From NCBI GenBank assembly GCA_036337035.1, contig JAYZFC010000006.1, positions 20,296 through 84,295 of the forward strand: DNA of 64,000 bases, in the 5' to 3' direction. This stretch comes from TMED78 sp036337035. Its GTDB lineage: Bacteria > Pseudomonadota > Gammaproteobacteria > Steroidobacterales > Rariloculaceae. The translations under genes and the position numbers were made by a program. Below the pieces are notes generated by a model that did no database searches, had not been told where the DNA came from, and saw only the letters and a list, made by a program, of their open reading frames with translations. How positions within the stretch are numbered: the first letter of the stretch is position 1; every line of letters starts with the position of its first letter. Shown here in pieces: positions 18,224-27,533 of this stretch.

Positions 18224-20038
18224 ATGCTTTCAATAGATATTCACATAATTTTTGTCTTGCTTTTAACTCCATTAGCGCTGTATCTATTTACCAGAGATAA
18301 GGTGCCTCTAGAAGCATCTAGTCTATCTATAATATTGATTCTAATGCTTTTTTTTCAATTCTTCCCATATATAAATGATGGTTCTGTACTATCTCCAATA
18401 GACTTTATAGCAGGCTTTGGTAATGAAGCTGTCATTACCATAGGCGCATTAATGATTATAGGTAAAGGAATAGAAAAAACAGGAGCTATTCAACCCTTGG
18501 CTTCACTATTAGCAAGCTTCTGGAAAAATCAACCAAAAATAACTCTTTTACTTACTCTAGTATTTGCATGTCTCTTAAGTGGATTTATTAACAATACTCC
18601 TGTTGTAATAATATTACTCCCAATGCTTATTGGTGTTGCAATTAGAAGTAAGTCTGCTCCTTCTTTAATACTAATGCCTATCGGTTTTGCAACCTTAATT
18701 GGAGGAATGTCGACTACCATTGGGACTTCTACTAATTTACTTATAGTAAATATTGCAAGAGAACATGGAGTTATTGACTTTGGGATGTTTGATTTTGCTG
18801 TTCCAGTAATGATCGTAGGTTTTTTTGGATTATTATACCTTTGGTTAATAGCCCCAAAGCTACTACCTGAGCGTGAACAACCTTTATCTGATATATCTCC
18901 AAGAGTATTTGAAGCGTCTTTTTATATACAGGAATCAAGCAAAGCTTCTAATTTGCCATTTTCTGATATTTTAGAACTAACAAATAATGAAATGAAGGTT
19001 GATAGAATTGAACGCGGAGAAGGTCTTATTGTAGTAAAACTTCCTTCTGTTTTAATTCAAGATGGAGATAGGCTAATTGTTCGAGATACCCCTGAAAATC
19101 TTAAAAGGTATGAAGAAATGATAGGTGCCAAACTTCATAGTCATGTTGAAACAAAAAATGATAATATAGACCAGCAGCACCTTGCAGAAATTGTTATAAC
19201 TAGAGGATCGTTATTTCATAGATCAACACTTTTAGAGAGCAACTTCTCTCAACAAACAGGTCTTCTGCCTCTTGCATTAAATCAAGTTAAAGAATCAGGT
19301 ATTGATCAATCATCAGGAGATATAAATTCAGCACAATTAAGAGCTGGAGATATTTTGCTCATCCAAGGATCTGATAAAAAAATCAAAGAATTAAAAAGTT
19401 CTGGTAAGGCGTTAGTATTAGATGGGAGCACAGATCTGCCAAGAACTCATAGAGCTACAAGGGCTATAGCTATCTTGATCGGAGTAGTGTTTGCTGCAGC
19501 TACTGGAATACTACCTATATCTCTAAGTTCTGTATTGGGTGTAGCCGCTCTTCTTGCAACTAGATGCCTTAACTGGCAAGAGGCTATAGGATCAGTATCT
19601 ATACAAATAATTATGGTCATAGTTGCAAGCTTAGCTCTAGGAATTGCTATGACAGAAACTGGTGCTGCTCTACTTATTGCTCAATACTTTTCTAACTCGA
19701 TTAGTCACCTGCCCATACCTATAATATTGAGTGCGCTTATACTACTAATGTCTATTCTTTCAAACTTTTTGTCTAATGTATCTACTGGTATAATTGGAAC
19801 ACCAATAGCAATACAGATGGCCTTACAACTAGGAGCTGACCCAGTCCCTTTTATTTTGGCTGTAATTTTTGGAGCAAACATGAGCTTTGGGACCCCTTAC
19901 GGATACCAAACTAACTTATTAATTTTTTCTGCCGGGGGTTATAAATTTAAAGATTTTATTAAGGCAGGTATCCCTTTAATTATTTTAATGTGGATTGGTT
20001 TTTCTCTTATACTGCCAATTATTTATAAAATTTATTGA
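18224..20038 (+). CDS. SLC13/CitMHS-type permease with central RCK_C (TrkA_C) domains
   Basis: The 604-residue membrane protein has N-terminal membrane helices containing NNTPVVIILLPM (about residue 125). A soluble central region at about 210-400 follows with two repeats of TrkA_C/RCK_C character (DRLIVRDTPENL; AGDILLIQGSDKKI). C-terminal helices contain TPIAIQMAL and the TPYGYQTNLL signature. This is the domain order of SLC13-type anion permeases (sulfate, dicarboxylates); the substrate is unknown. It ends 7 bases before trpE, so it may head the trp transcript. The start is ATG at 18224. Confidence 0.85.
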   Translation: MLSIDIHIIFVLLLTPLALYLFTRDKVPLEASSLSIILILMLFFQFFPYINDGSVLSPIDFIAGFGNEAVITIGALMIIGKGIEKTGAIQPLASLLASFWKNQPKITLLLTLVFACLLSGFINNTPVVIILLPMLIGVAIRSKSAPSLILMPIGFATLIGGMSTTIGTSTNLLIVNIAREHGVIDFGMFDFAVPVMIVGFFGLLYLWLIAPKLLPEREQPLSDISPRVFEASFYIQESSKASNLPFSDILELTNNEMKVDRIERGEGLIVVKLPSVLIQDGDRLIVRDTPENLKRYEEMIGAKLHSHVETKNDNIDQQHLAEIVITRGSLFHRSTLLESNFSQQTGLLPLALNQVKESGIDQSSGDINSAQLRAGDILLIQGSDKKIKELKSSGKALVLDGSTDLPRTHRATRAIAILIGVVFAAATGILPISLSSVLGVAALLATRCLNWQEAIGSVSIQIIMVIVASLALGIAMTETGAALLIAQYFSNSISHLPIPIILSALILLMSILSNFLSNVSTGIIGTPIAIQMALQLGADPVPFILAVIFGANMSFGTPYGYQTNLLIFSAGGYKFKDFIKAGIPLIILMWIGFSLILPIIYKIY

Positions 20039-20045
20039 TATTTTT

Positions 20046-21431
20046 ATGCAATCACAGTTTGATATTATTACTGATTTAGAAACACCAGTTTCTGCCTACT
20101 TAAAACTTAGAGAACTAAACCCTTGCTTCTTACTTGAAAGCGTTGAAGGCGGTGAGAATCTTGCGAGATATTCATTCTTAGGACTGAATGCTGCCTTTTC
20201 TTTAGAACTTTCAAATAATTCATTAATTGTAGATAAAAAAGAAATTGCTAGGCCAAATGGAAAATTAGAATGGATTAAGATGATGAGGGAAGCTATTAAA
20301 AAAAGTCCCGAACTTTTTCCAAAAATTGAAGGTATACCTTTCTGTGGAGGTCTGGTTGGGACAACAGGTTACGATATTATAGATTTTTTTGAAGAACTCC
20401 CAAAAAATAAGACAGAATTAAAAAATCTTCCTCAAGCATTATATGTAGCACCATCATCATTATTGGTTTTTGATCACTCAACAAGAAGATCTGCTCTTCT
20501 TCATTCTGGCACTGAAGCTGAAAGAGAAACGCTAAAAGATAAAGTTATATCCTTACTACATTCAGATCAAGATTTTAAACCTAAACGTGGAAAATATAAT
20601 AAGTTTAAATCTAGTATAAATAAAGAAGACTTCATTAAAATAGTTAAAACATGCAAAAACCATATAAAAAAAGGAAATATATATCAGATAGTAATGTCTA
20701 TAAGGTTTAGTGGGAAATCAGATATAGATCCTTTCCAATGCTATAGAGCAATGAGATCACTTAACCCTTCGCCCTATCTTTATTTTTTTGAAATAGGAAA
20801 CATTAAAGTTTCAGGATCTTCTCCTGAAGCCTTAGTAAAGCTAGAAAATAACTATGCTTCACTAAATCCAATAGCTGGGACAAAACCAAGAGGCCATACA
20901 AAAAATAAAGACATGCTAATGGAAAAAGAGCTTCTTAGCGACCCAAAAGAGAATGCAGAGCACATCATGCTAGTTGATCTAGCTAGAAATGATCTAGGAA
21001 GAGTAGCTACTCCGGGAACTATTATTGTAGATCCTTACAGAAAAATTGAAAGGTACAGTCATGTAATGCATATTGTTAGTGGGGTTAAAGGCAAGCTAAA
21101 CAATACCAAAGATGCTTTAGACTTATTTTCTGCTGCTTTTCCAGCAGGGACACTTGTTGGGGCTCCAAAAATTAAAGCAATGGAAATAATTAAAAATCTT
21201 GAGCCATGTGGAAGAGGTTTATATGGAGGCACAATTGGATATTTCTCAAAAAATGGCAATATGGATCAGGCGATCACAATAAGAACTCTAGTTTTTCATG
21301 GTGATGAGATCAGCTATCAAGCTGGAGCAGGTATCGTAGCTGATAGTATCCCGGAATTAGAATATCAGGAAGTTTTAGCTAAAAGTGAAATTTTAAGAAA
21401 ATCTTTAGAAATAGCTAGTGAGGGATTATGA
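20046..21431 (+). CDS. trpE: Anthranilate synthase component I
   Basis: Converts chorismate to anthranilate using ammonia delivered by TrpG. I chose ATG at 20046 (MQSQFDII); an open frame reaches back to 19995 but would run into the permease gene. The 461-residue product has LLESVEGG at the N-terminus, the element associated with tryptophan feedback inhibition. It also has the catalytic-domain motifs NPSPYLYFFE, SGSSPEALVKLE, PIAGTKPRG, DLARNDLGRV and AFPAGTLVGAPK. It overlaps trpG by four bases (ATGA). No leader peptide or attenuator fits in the 7-base gap upstream. Confidence 0.96.
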   Translation: MQSQFDIITDLETPVSAYLKLRELNPCFLLESVEGGENLARYSFLGLNAAFSLELSNNSLIVDKKEIARPNGKLEWIKMMREAIKKSPELFPKIEGIPFCGGLVGTTGYDIIDFFEELPKNKTELKNLPQALYVAPSSLLVFDHSTRRSALLHSGTEAERETLKDKVISLLHSDQDFKPKRGKYNKFKSSINKEDFIKIVKTCKNHIKKGNIYQIVMSIRFSGKSDIDPFQCYRAMRSLNPSPYLYFFEIGNIKVSGSSPEALVKLENNYASLNPIAGTKPRGHTKNKDMLMEKELLSDPKENAEHIMLVDLARNDLGRVATPGTIIVDPYRKIERYSHVMHIVSGVKGKLNNTKDALDLFSAAFPAGTLVGAPKIKAMEIIKNLEPCGRGLYGGTIGYFSKNGNMDQAITIRTLVFHGDEISYQAGAGIVADSIPELEYQEVLAKSEILRKSLEIASEGL

Positions 21432-22000
21432 AAAACCAAATTCTATTGATTGATAATTATGACTCATTTACATATAACTTAGTACAAGCTTTCAAAGTTC
21501 TAAAGGCAAATGTTTCTGTCTACAGAAATGATAAAATATCTACTCAAGAAGCAATAAACTTAAACCCTTCTCATCTAGTAATCTCTCCTGGTCCTGGAAG
21601 GCCTAAAGATGCAGGTATGTCATTAAATATAATTGATACTTTTATAGGGAAAATTCCCATACTAGGTGTTTGTCTAGGCCATCAATGTCTTTTCGAATAT
21701 TATGGTGGAAAGATAATCTCAGCTAAGAAATTAATGCATGGAAAATCTTCATTAATTAAGCATGATAAAGCAACTATATTTGATAATTTAAACAACCCTC
21801 TAGAAGTTGGCAGATATCATTCTCTAGCTGCAAATAACATTGATATTCCAAAAGGACTAGAAATTTCGGCAAAAACTTCAGACAATGAAATAATGGGTAT
21901 TAGAGACAAAGAAAAAAAAGTTGAAGGAGTGCAGTTTCATCCTGAAAGTATTTTAACTCCAGATGGTCCAATAATTTTAAATAATTTTTTAAATATTTAA
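21428..22000 (+). CDS. trpG: Anthranilate synthase component II (glutamine amidotransferase)
   Basis: Class I glutamine amidotransferase that supplies ammonia to TrpE. The 190-residue product has LLIDNYDSFTYNL, SPGPGRPKDAG, the nucleophile cysteine in GVCLGHQC, and the catalytic His-Glu in FHPES. It is a stand-alone protein, unlike the TrpG-TrpD fusion of E. coli. The start overlaps the trpE stop by four bases, implying translational coupling and balanced production of the two subunits. A paralogous role in folate synthesis (PabA) is possible as a second function. Confidence 0.95.
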   Translation: MKNQILLIDNYDSFTYNLVQAFKVLKANVSVYRNDKISTQEAINLNPSHLVISPGPGRPKDAGMSLNIIDTFIGKIPILGVCLGHQCLFEYYGGKIISAKKLMHGKSSLIKHDKATIFDNLNNPLEVGRYHSLAANNIDIPKGLEISAKTSDNEIMGIRDKEKKVEGVQFHPESILTPDGPIILNNFLNI

Positions 22001-22023
22001 TCAATATATAAATTTTTAAATAT

Positions 22024-23055
22024 ATGAAAATCAACTCTACCAAACTTATAGAAAAACTTATTAGAAGAGAAGATCTTAGCTTTACTGAATCTAGCTGGAT
22101 CTTGGAATCGATGGCTAATAATACAATTGAAAAATCTAAAGCTGCAGCCTTACTCACTGGCTTGAGAGCAAAAGGGGAATCAGCAACTGAAATTCGTGGT
22201 TTTGCTGAAGCAATGAGGAAGCTAACTATTAAACCGATAATTGATGTTAATGAAGATACCGTAGATATAGTGGGCACTGGTGGAGATGGCTCTGGAAGCT
22301 TAAACCTTTCTACTGGAAGCGCATTATTAGCAGCCGCTTCAGGAATTAAGGTAATAAAACATGGAAATAGGTCTATTTCTAGTAAATGTGGTAGCGCTGA
22401 TGTAATTGAAAAACTTGGAATACCAATTCCTCTAGATGAAAAACAGGCAGGGAGCTATCTTAATAACAATGGATTTACTTTCCTTTTTGCCCCTCATTTT
22501 CATCCAGCTATGAAGAATATTGGCCCGTTAAGAAAAGATTTAGGCATTAGAACTATATTTAACATTCTCGGTCCATTAGTTAATCCAGCAGAGCCGCCAT
22601 ACAATGTTATAGGTGCTTTTAGTCTAGAAATGGCTGAGTTAATGGCTGAGACATTATCAGATATGAAAATAAAACGCTGCTTCGTAATAAATGGTGCTCT
22701 TGGATGGGATGAAGCGACACCAATAGGCCCATTCACTTGCTATGATGTTACGCCTGGTAACATTAAAAAAACTATACGTACGCCAGAGGATTACAATATG
22801 CCTAGATGTAACAGGGATGATTTACTTGGTAGCGAAGCAAGGAATAACTGCAATAGGATGGAAAAAGCGCTTTTTGGTGAAGATACATTAGCACATAGAA
22901 ATGCTCTAATTATGGGCGCTTCATTAGCTATAGAAGTTGTTGGTCTAGAAAAAAATATCAAAAATTCATGCTTATTAGCAAAAAAATCTATAGAAAATGG
23001 ATCAGCAGCTAAATTAATTAAGAAAATAAAAACATCTAATAAAGAAAAAATATGA
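22024..23055 (+). CDS. trpD: Anthranilate phosphoribosyltransferase
   Basis: Transfers phosphoribosyl from PRPP to anthranilate. The 343-residue product has the PRPP-binding GTGGDGSGSLNLST, KHGNRSISSKCGSADV, and GPLVNPAEPPYNVIGAF. Length is typical for the monofunctional enzyme. It lies 23 bases after trpG and overlaps trpC by four bases (ATGA). An antisense open frame crossing its start was judged spurious. Confidence 0.97.
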   Translation: MKINSTKLIEKLIRREDLSFTESSWILESMANNTIEKSKAAALLTGLRAKGESATEIRGFAEAMRKLTIKPIIDVNEDTVDIVGTGGDGSGSLNLSTGSALLAAASGIKVIKHGNRSISSKCGSADVIEKLGIPIPLDEKQAGSYLNNNGFTFLFAPHFHPAMKNIGPLRKDLGIRTIFNILGPLVNPAEPPYNVIGAFSLEMAELMAETLSDMKIKRCFVINGALGWDEATPIGPFTCYDVTPGNIKKTIRTPEDYNMPRCNRDDLLGSEARNNCNRMEKALFGEDTLAHRNALIMGASLAIEVVGLEKNIKNSCLLAKKSIENGSAAKLIKKIKTSNKEKI

Positions 23056-23900
23056 TTGAAAATTCTTTCCTAAAAAAAATGGCTGACTATAGTTATGAAA
23101 GAGTTTTGAAAGCTAAGAAATTAGAGTCAGAAGCTGAACTAATTAAAATAGTAAAAAAAAATATGCCGCCGCCTATAGTTTTAAAAAATCAGTTTAATAT
23201 TATCGCAGAAATTAAAAAGAGATCTCCTGCTAAAGGCATCCTTCAAAATGTAAATTTTAGCTTAGAAGAGCAATTAAAATCTTATGCTTCAGCGTGCCCA
23301 ATGGCTATATCTATCCTAACTGAGCCAGAAGCATTTAATGGTAGTCTAGCTGATCTTTCTTTTGCAGCAAAAATAATGAATGAATATAAGATTCCGGTAA
23401 TGAGAAAAGACTTCTTAGTTGACCCCTATCAAATTCTAGAAGCAAAAAAGATGGGGGCTAGCGGAGTGCTAATGATTACATCTATACTTAGCCATGAACA
23501 AATTGATTCTCTATTATCCTGTGCATCAGAAAATCAATTGTTTATTCTTCTAGAGGCTTTTGATCATAAAGATCTTGAAATAATAAATAAAATTAATATA
23601 GAAAAATACGTAAATGGGGGTTGCCAAATCTTATGCGGTATTAATTGTAGAAATCTTAAAACATTAGAAATTAACTTTGATAGATTTAAACAATTATCTA
23701 AGCTATTGCCTAAGAATATAATTTCTGTAGCTGAAAGTGGTATAGAAAATGTAGAACATATAAGATCTATAGTAAATTTAGGATTCTCAGCTGCTCTAAT
23801 TGGATCAAAACTAATGGAAAGTTCTAATCCAACAAAACTATTAAAAAAATTAATTAAGGAAGGGAAATCCACATTACAGGAAATTCAAAATTGTTTATAA
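23052..23900 (+). CDS. trpC: Indole-3-glycerol phosphate synthase
   Basis: Ring-closing decarboxylase giving indole-3-glycerol phosphate. The 282-residue product shows IIAEIKKRSPAKG with the catalytic Glu and Lys, LTEPEAFNGSL, PVMRKDFLVDPYQ, GINCRNLKT and VAESGIEN. It is monofunctional, whereas E. coli has a TrpC-TrpF fusion. The stop overlaps the TTG start of trpF by ten bases. Confidence 0.96.
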   Translation: MIENSFLKKMADYSYERVLKAKKLESEAELIKIVKKNMPPPIVLKNQFNIIAEIKKRSPAKGILQNVNFSLEEQLKSYASACPMAISILTEPEAFNGSLADLSFAAKIMNEYKIPVMRKDFLVDPYQILEAKKMGASGVLMITSILSHEQIDSLLSCASENQLFILLEAFDHKDLEIINKINIEKYVNGGCQILCGINCRNLKTLEINFDRFKQLSKLLPKNIISVAESGIENVEHIRSIVNLGFSAALIGSKLMESSNPTKLLKKLIKEGKSTLQEIQNCL

Positions 23901-24481
23901 AAATCTGTGGTCTGAATTCAATAGAAGCAATAGATAGCGCTTTATCTAGCGGAGCTGATGCCCTAGGATTTGTTTTTGCAAATTCTCCACGAAAAGTCTC
24001 GCCTACAGAGGCTCTATCTTTATGTAAAAATTTACCTGATACAATAATAAAAGTTGCAGTAACAAAAAATCCTACTAAAGAACTTTTTAATGAAATTTGC
24101 AATGTTTTTAACCCAGACTGGATCCAGGGAGAAGCAGATGATGTATTATTACATCAATCAGAAAATAGACCACTTCTATTGCCTGTTTTTAGAGATAATC
24201 AACCTATTAAAAACAAATACCCTACAAGAATATTATTTGAAGGGCCAAATAGTGGAAGTTCAGAGATTGCTAATTGGAAAAAAGCATCTGAGATAGCAGG
24301 GAAAACGGAAGTAATTCTTGCTGGTGGTTTAGATTTAACTAACGTCGAAAAAGCTATTAGAATAGTATCTCCTTGGGGGGTTGATATTTCATCAGGAGTG
24401 GAAAGCGCCCCAGGAATTAAGGATCCAAAAAAAATTAAGGATTTCATTAACTGTGTCAGAATTATAGAGAGAGCTAAATGA
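23891..24481 (+). CDS. trpF: Phosphoribosylanthranilate isomerase
   Basis: Amadori isomerase of tryptophan synthesis. The 196-residue product begins with a TTG codon at 23891 (FIKICGLNS follows). AGGA nine bases upstream and the family-typical KICG placement close to the start support this codon. Further motifs are DALGFVFANSPRKVSP and the phosphate-binding LAGGLDLTN and GVDISSGVE. It overlaps trpC by ten bases and trpB by four, so expression probably depends on translational coupling. Confidence 0.94.
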   Translation: MFIKICGLNSIEAIDSALSSGADALGFVFANSPRKVSPTEALSLCKNLPDTIIKVAVTKNPTKELFNEICNVFNPDWIQGEADDVLLHQSENRPLLLPVFRDNQPIKNKYPTRILFEGPNSGSSEIANWKKASEIAGKTEVILAGGLDLTNVEKAIRIVSPWGVDISSGVESAPGIKDPKKIKDFINCVRIIERAK

Positions 24482-25740
24482 AACAAAATAATGAACATAA
24501 ACTTTTATTAGAAAAGCTTCTAAAAGGTAAATTTCCTGATAAAGAAGGTAGGTTTGGTCCTTATGGAGGAAGGTATGTTCCTGAAACATTAATGCCAGCA
24601 ATAAATAGATTAACTGAAGGTGTTTACAAAATTCTTCCATCAGAAAGCTTTAAGAAGAGGCTCTCTCATGAGCTTAAAGTATGGGTAGGAAGACCAACAG
24701 CATTAACAAACGCTAAAGCGCTTTCGGAATCTTGGGGTTCAGAAATTTGGTTTAAGAGAGAAGATCTAGCACATACAGGAGCTCATAAAATTAATAATGC
24801 TATTGGGCAAGCAATACTAGCACAGGAATTAGGAGCATCAAGAATAGTTGCTGAAACTGGAGCTGGGCAACATGGCGTTGCTTCAGCAGCTGCATGTGCA
24901 AGATTAGGTCTTCCATGTACAGTTTATATGGGACAAATTGATATAGAAAGGCAAGCTCCTAATGTAGAGCGAATGCAAAGCCTCGGTGCTGAAGTGATTC
25001 CTGTTAAATCTGGCGATAGTACATTAAGGGCAGCGATTGATGAGGCAATGAGAGATTGGGTTTCAGATCCAGTAAATACACACTATATAATTGGCTCTGC
25101 TGTTGGAGCACATCCATACCCATACCTTGTACGCGAGCTTCAATCCATTATAGGACGAGAAGCAAGAATGCAAATAAAAGAAGCTGCTGGCCTTCCCCAA
25201 GCTGTATTTGCTTGTGTTGGAGGAGGTTCTAATGCTATTGGGCTTTTCCATCCGTTTCTTGCTGATGAAAATGTAAAACTTATGGGTATAGAAGCTGGAG
25301 GCAAAGGATTAAAATTGGGCAATAATGCTGCGACATTGAGTTCAGGAGGCAAAACTGGCGTCCTTCATGGAGCTCAATCTATATTACTTTACGATGATAA
25401 TGGACAAATACAAGAAACACACTCTATATCAGCTGGATTAGATTATCCTGGAGTTGGCCCAGAGCACTCATTCCTCCATCATGTTGGTAGAGTTGAATAT
25501 CAAAATGCAACTGATAGTGAAGCATTAGAAGCTCTAAAGGAGTGTTGCTTACTAGAAGGTATCCTACCTGCTCTAGAAACATCACACGCTTTGGCAGGCG
25601 CTAAAAAATGGTCAAACCAGAATAAAGGTAGCAGAATATTAATTGGTATATCAGGAAGAGGAGATAAAGATATGCCTATTTTAAGAAAACATATTAGAAT
25701 ATCAACTAATCGAAGCGGTAAACCAAATGTTGCCGCATGA
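24478..25740 (+). CDS. trpB: Tryptophan synthase beta chain
   Basis: PLP enzyme that joins indole and serine. The 420-residue product has GRFGPYGGRYVPETLMPA, the PLP lysine in HTGAHKINNA, ETGAGQHGVA and the phosphate-binding glycine loop CVGGGSNA. It has about 20 more residues at the N-terminus than E. coli TrpB (397), as in many other TrpB proteins. It overlaps trpF by four bases at its start and trpA by 14 at its end. Codon use appears less AT-biased than in the neighbouring genes, in keeping with a strongly conserved protein. Confidence 0.97.
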   Translation: MKQNNEHKLLLEKLLKGKFPDKEGRFGPYGGRYVPETLMPAINRLTEGVYKILPSESFKKRLSHELKVWVGRPTALTNAKALSESWGSEIWFKREDLAHTGAHKINNAIGQAILAQELGASRIVAETGAGQHGVASAAACARLGLPCTVYMGQIDIERQAPNVERMQSLGAEVIPVKSGDSTLRAAIDEAMRDWVSDPVNTHYIIGSAVGAHPYPYLVRELQSIIGREARMQIKEAAGLPQAVFACVGGGSNAIGLFHPFLADENVKLMGIEAGGKGLKLGNNAATLSSGGKTGVLHGAQSILLYDDNGQIQETHSISAGLDYPGVGPEHSFLHHVGRVEYQNATDSEALEALKECCLLEGILPALETSHALAGAKKWSNQNKGSRILIGISGRGDKDMPILRKHIRISTNRSGKPNVAA

Positions 25741-26488
25741 AATACTTGAAAATGCACTAGCTGATTCTAATGGCTCAGCTTTAATTCCATTTATCACAGC
25801 TGGCTACCCAACATGTGAAAGCTTTCTTACAAACTTAAAAGAAATAAGCAAAGTAGCAGATGCTATTGAAATAGGCGTGCCATTTACAGATCCACTTGCT
25901 GATGGAGTTACTGTTCAAAAAGCAAGCTTGAAAGCTCTAAATAATGGGGTTAGTTTATCTTGGATTTTTGATCAATTATCAAAAATAGATTTTGAAATTT
26001 CATCTCCATTATTACTTATGAGCTACCTTAATCCACTCTATGCATTTGGTTTTGATAGATTAGCACAATATGCAAAAAAAAATAATGTAAGTGGTTTTAT
26101 AGTTCCAGATCTACCATATGAAGAATGCTTACCCTTAAAAGCATCGCTTGATAAAGAAGGAATAGCATTAGTTCAGCTGGTTAGCCCTGAAACTCCAGTA
26201 TCTAGATTAGAGAATATTTGTAAACATAGTAAAGGTTTTGTATATGCAGTAACTAGAACAGGGATTACTGGAAAAGAGACTTCATTGCCTAAAAACTTAA
26301 CAAAATACCTAGACCTTGTTAAAAATATTTCATCTATTCCTGTTTGTGCTGGATTTGGTGTAAGAAATAGCGAACAGGTGAAACTTATTTCAAAGCATGC
26401 TGATGGTGTAATAGTAGGATCAGCTCTACTTGAAGCAATTGAAAAGAATAAAGATCTCATTAAATTCTTACAGGCCTTAAAGAAATAA
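25727..26488 (+). CDS. trpA: Tryptophan synthase alpha chain
   Basis: Cleaves indole-3-glycerol phosphate to indole, which is channelled to TrpB. The 253-residue product has IPFITAGYPT, the catalytic Glu and Asp in EIGVPFTDPLADG, VPDLPYEE, TRTGITGKE and GFGVRN. It starts with ATG at 25727 inside the end of trpB, a 14-base overlap. It closes a complete trpEGDCFBA order with no inserted gene. Two further genes follow in the same direction without a gap. Confidence 0.96.
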   Translation: MLPHEILENALADSNGSALIPFITAGYPTCESFLTNLKEISKVADAIEIGVPFTDPLADGVTVQKASLKALNNGVSLSWIFDQLSKIDFEISSPLLLMSYLNPLYAFGFDRLAQYAKKNNVSGFIVPDLPYEECLPLKASLDKEGIALVQLVSPETPVSRLENICKHSKGFVYAVTRTGITGKETSLPKNLTKYLDLVKNISSIPVCAGFGVRNSEQVKLISKHADGVIVGSALLEAIEKNKDLIKFLQALKK

Positions 26489-26806
26489 ATGATAAAATTA
26501 CATACTAGTGAGTCTATTTTTTATATAAAGCATCTAGAAAATATACTTAATCTTAATGGTATTGATTGCTTAATTAAAAATGAATATCTCTCAGGTGGAT
26601 TAGGTGAAATTCCATTTATAGAATGCTTACCTGAGTTATGGCTCATTGATGAAAGTAAACTTGAATACTCAAAAAAAATAATTTTGGAAAATAATATGAT
26701 TAATAAAGTGAATTCAGAATGGTTATGTGAAATTTGTAATGAAAATAATGATCCTCAATTTCTAATTTGTTGGAGCTGCGAAACTACTAAAGAATATGAA
26801 GAATAA
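26489..26806 (+). CDS. DUF2007-type protein with C-terminal zinc ribbon
   Basis: The 105-residue protein has an N-terminal region like DUF2007 (MIKLHTSESIFYIKHLENILNLNGI, then LSGGLGEIPFIECLPELWLID). A C-terminal CEIC...CWSC pair probably binds zinc. It starts directly after the trpA stop and overlaps the next gene by 11 bases, so it is on the trp transcript. DUF2007 proteins are described as putative signal-transducing proteins, without a defined role. I do not assign a function. Confidence 0.75.
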   Translation: MIKLHTSESIFYIKHLENILNLNGIDCLIKNEYLSGGLGEIPFIECLPELWLIDESKLEYSKKIILENNMINKVNSEWLCEICNENNDPQFLICWSCETTKEYEE

Positions 26807-27533
26807 TTCTGAAATAACTGCCTGTGTTCTAATTTTAGGGAATGAGATATTATCTGGTAAGACTCAAGATACAAATTTGAAATATCTTGGCCTAGAGCTA
26901 GCAAAGCTAGGCATAAAACTCTCTGAAAGTAGAGTGCTTCCAGATGAAAAAGAAATTATTATTTCAACACTAAATGAATGCAGAGAAAAATATACTTATG
27001 TATTTACAACTGGTGGTATAGGTCCAACTCATGATGATATAACAGCTGAATGTGTAGCAGAATCTTTTAATATAAATCTTGAAATAAGCAATGATGCTGT
27101 TGAAAAGATTATGAGTAATCCAAAAAAAAATTACAAATTAAATGAAGCGAGATTAAAAATGGCTACATTACCATCTGGAGCAAAATTAATTGATAACCCT
27201 TTAAGTTATGCTCCAGGATTTATGATAGAAAATGTTTACGTTTTAGCAGGCATACCAATTGTTGCTAAAGCTATGTTTGAAACATTTAAGAATGAACTTA
27301 AAAAAAATAGTCCTATAGAATCTGAAAGCATAGATATTTATATGAGAGAAGGTGATATAGCAAATCCACTAAGCTTAATAGCAAAAAAATATACTAGCGT
27401 AGATATAGGAAGCTACCCATTCTCTAATGATGGAAAATATGGAGCCTCGATTGTTGTAAGAGGCAGAGATAAAGCATTAATTAAAAATGTAATAAATGAA
27501 ATTACCAACACATTTAATAAAACTATCTCATAA
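26796..27533 (+). CDS. CinA/MoaB-like molybdopterin-binding domain protein
   Basis: The 245-residue protein has the MoCF/CinA N-terminal domain: ILGNEILSGKTQDTN, then FTTGGIGPTHDDITAE, and PGFMIENVYVLAGIP. It is the short form without the C-terminal nicotinamide-nucleotide amidase domain of full CinA. Family members bind nucleotides or pterins; some short ones act as ADP-ribose or FAD pyrophosphatases, but that cannot be decided here. It overlaps the DUF2007 gene by 11 bases, and its end overlaps convergent ubiB by 11. Confidence 0.82.
   Translation: MKNNSEITACVLILGNEILSGKTQDTNLKYLGLELAKLGIKLSESRVLPDEKEIIISTLNECREKYTYVFTTGGIGPTHDDITAECVAESFNINLEISNDAVEKIMSNPKKNYKLNEARLKMATLPSGAKLIDNPLSYAPGFMIENVYVLAGIPIVAKAMFETFKNELKKNSPIESESIDIYMREGDIANPLSLIAKKYTSVDIGSYPFSNDGKYGASIVVRGRDKALIKNVINEITNTFNKTIS

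Noticed and set aside
19995..20045. Longer N-terminus of trpE starting at 19995
   Set aside because: It would overlap the permease coding end and add a hydrophobic stretch foreign to TrpE; ATG at 20046 gives the family start.
20039..20045. trp attenuator or leader peptide
   Set aside because: Only seven bases separate the permease stop and the trpE start.
21900..22277. Antisense open frame of 125 codons across trpG/trpD
   Set aside because: It lies opposite the conserved ends of two certain genes, has low-complexity hydrophobic sequence and no ribosome binding site.
23564..24640. Several antisense open frames opposite trpC, trpF and trpB
   Set aside because: All lie fully within conserved sense genes; their sequences are Ser/Leu/Ile-rich shadows without motifs.
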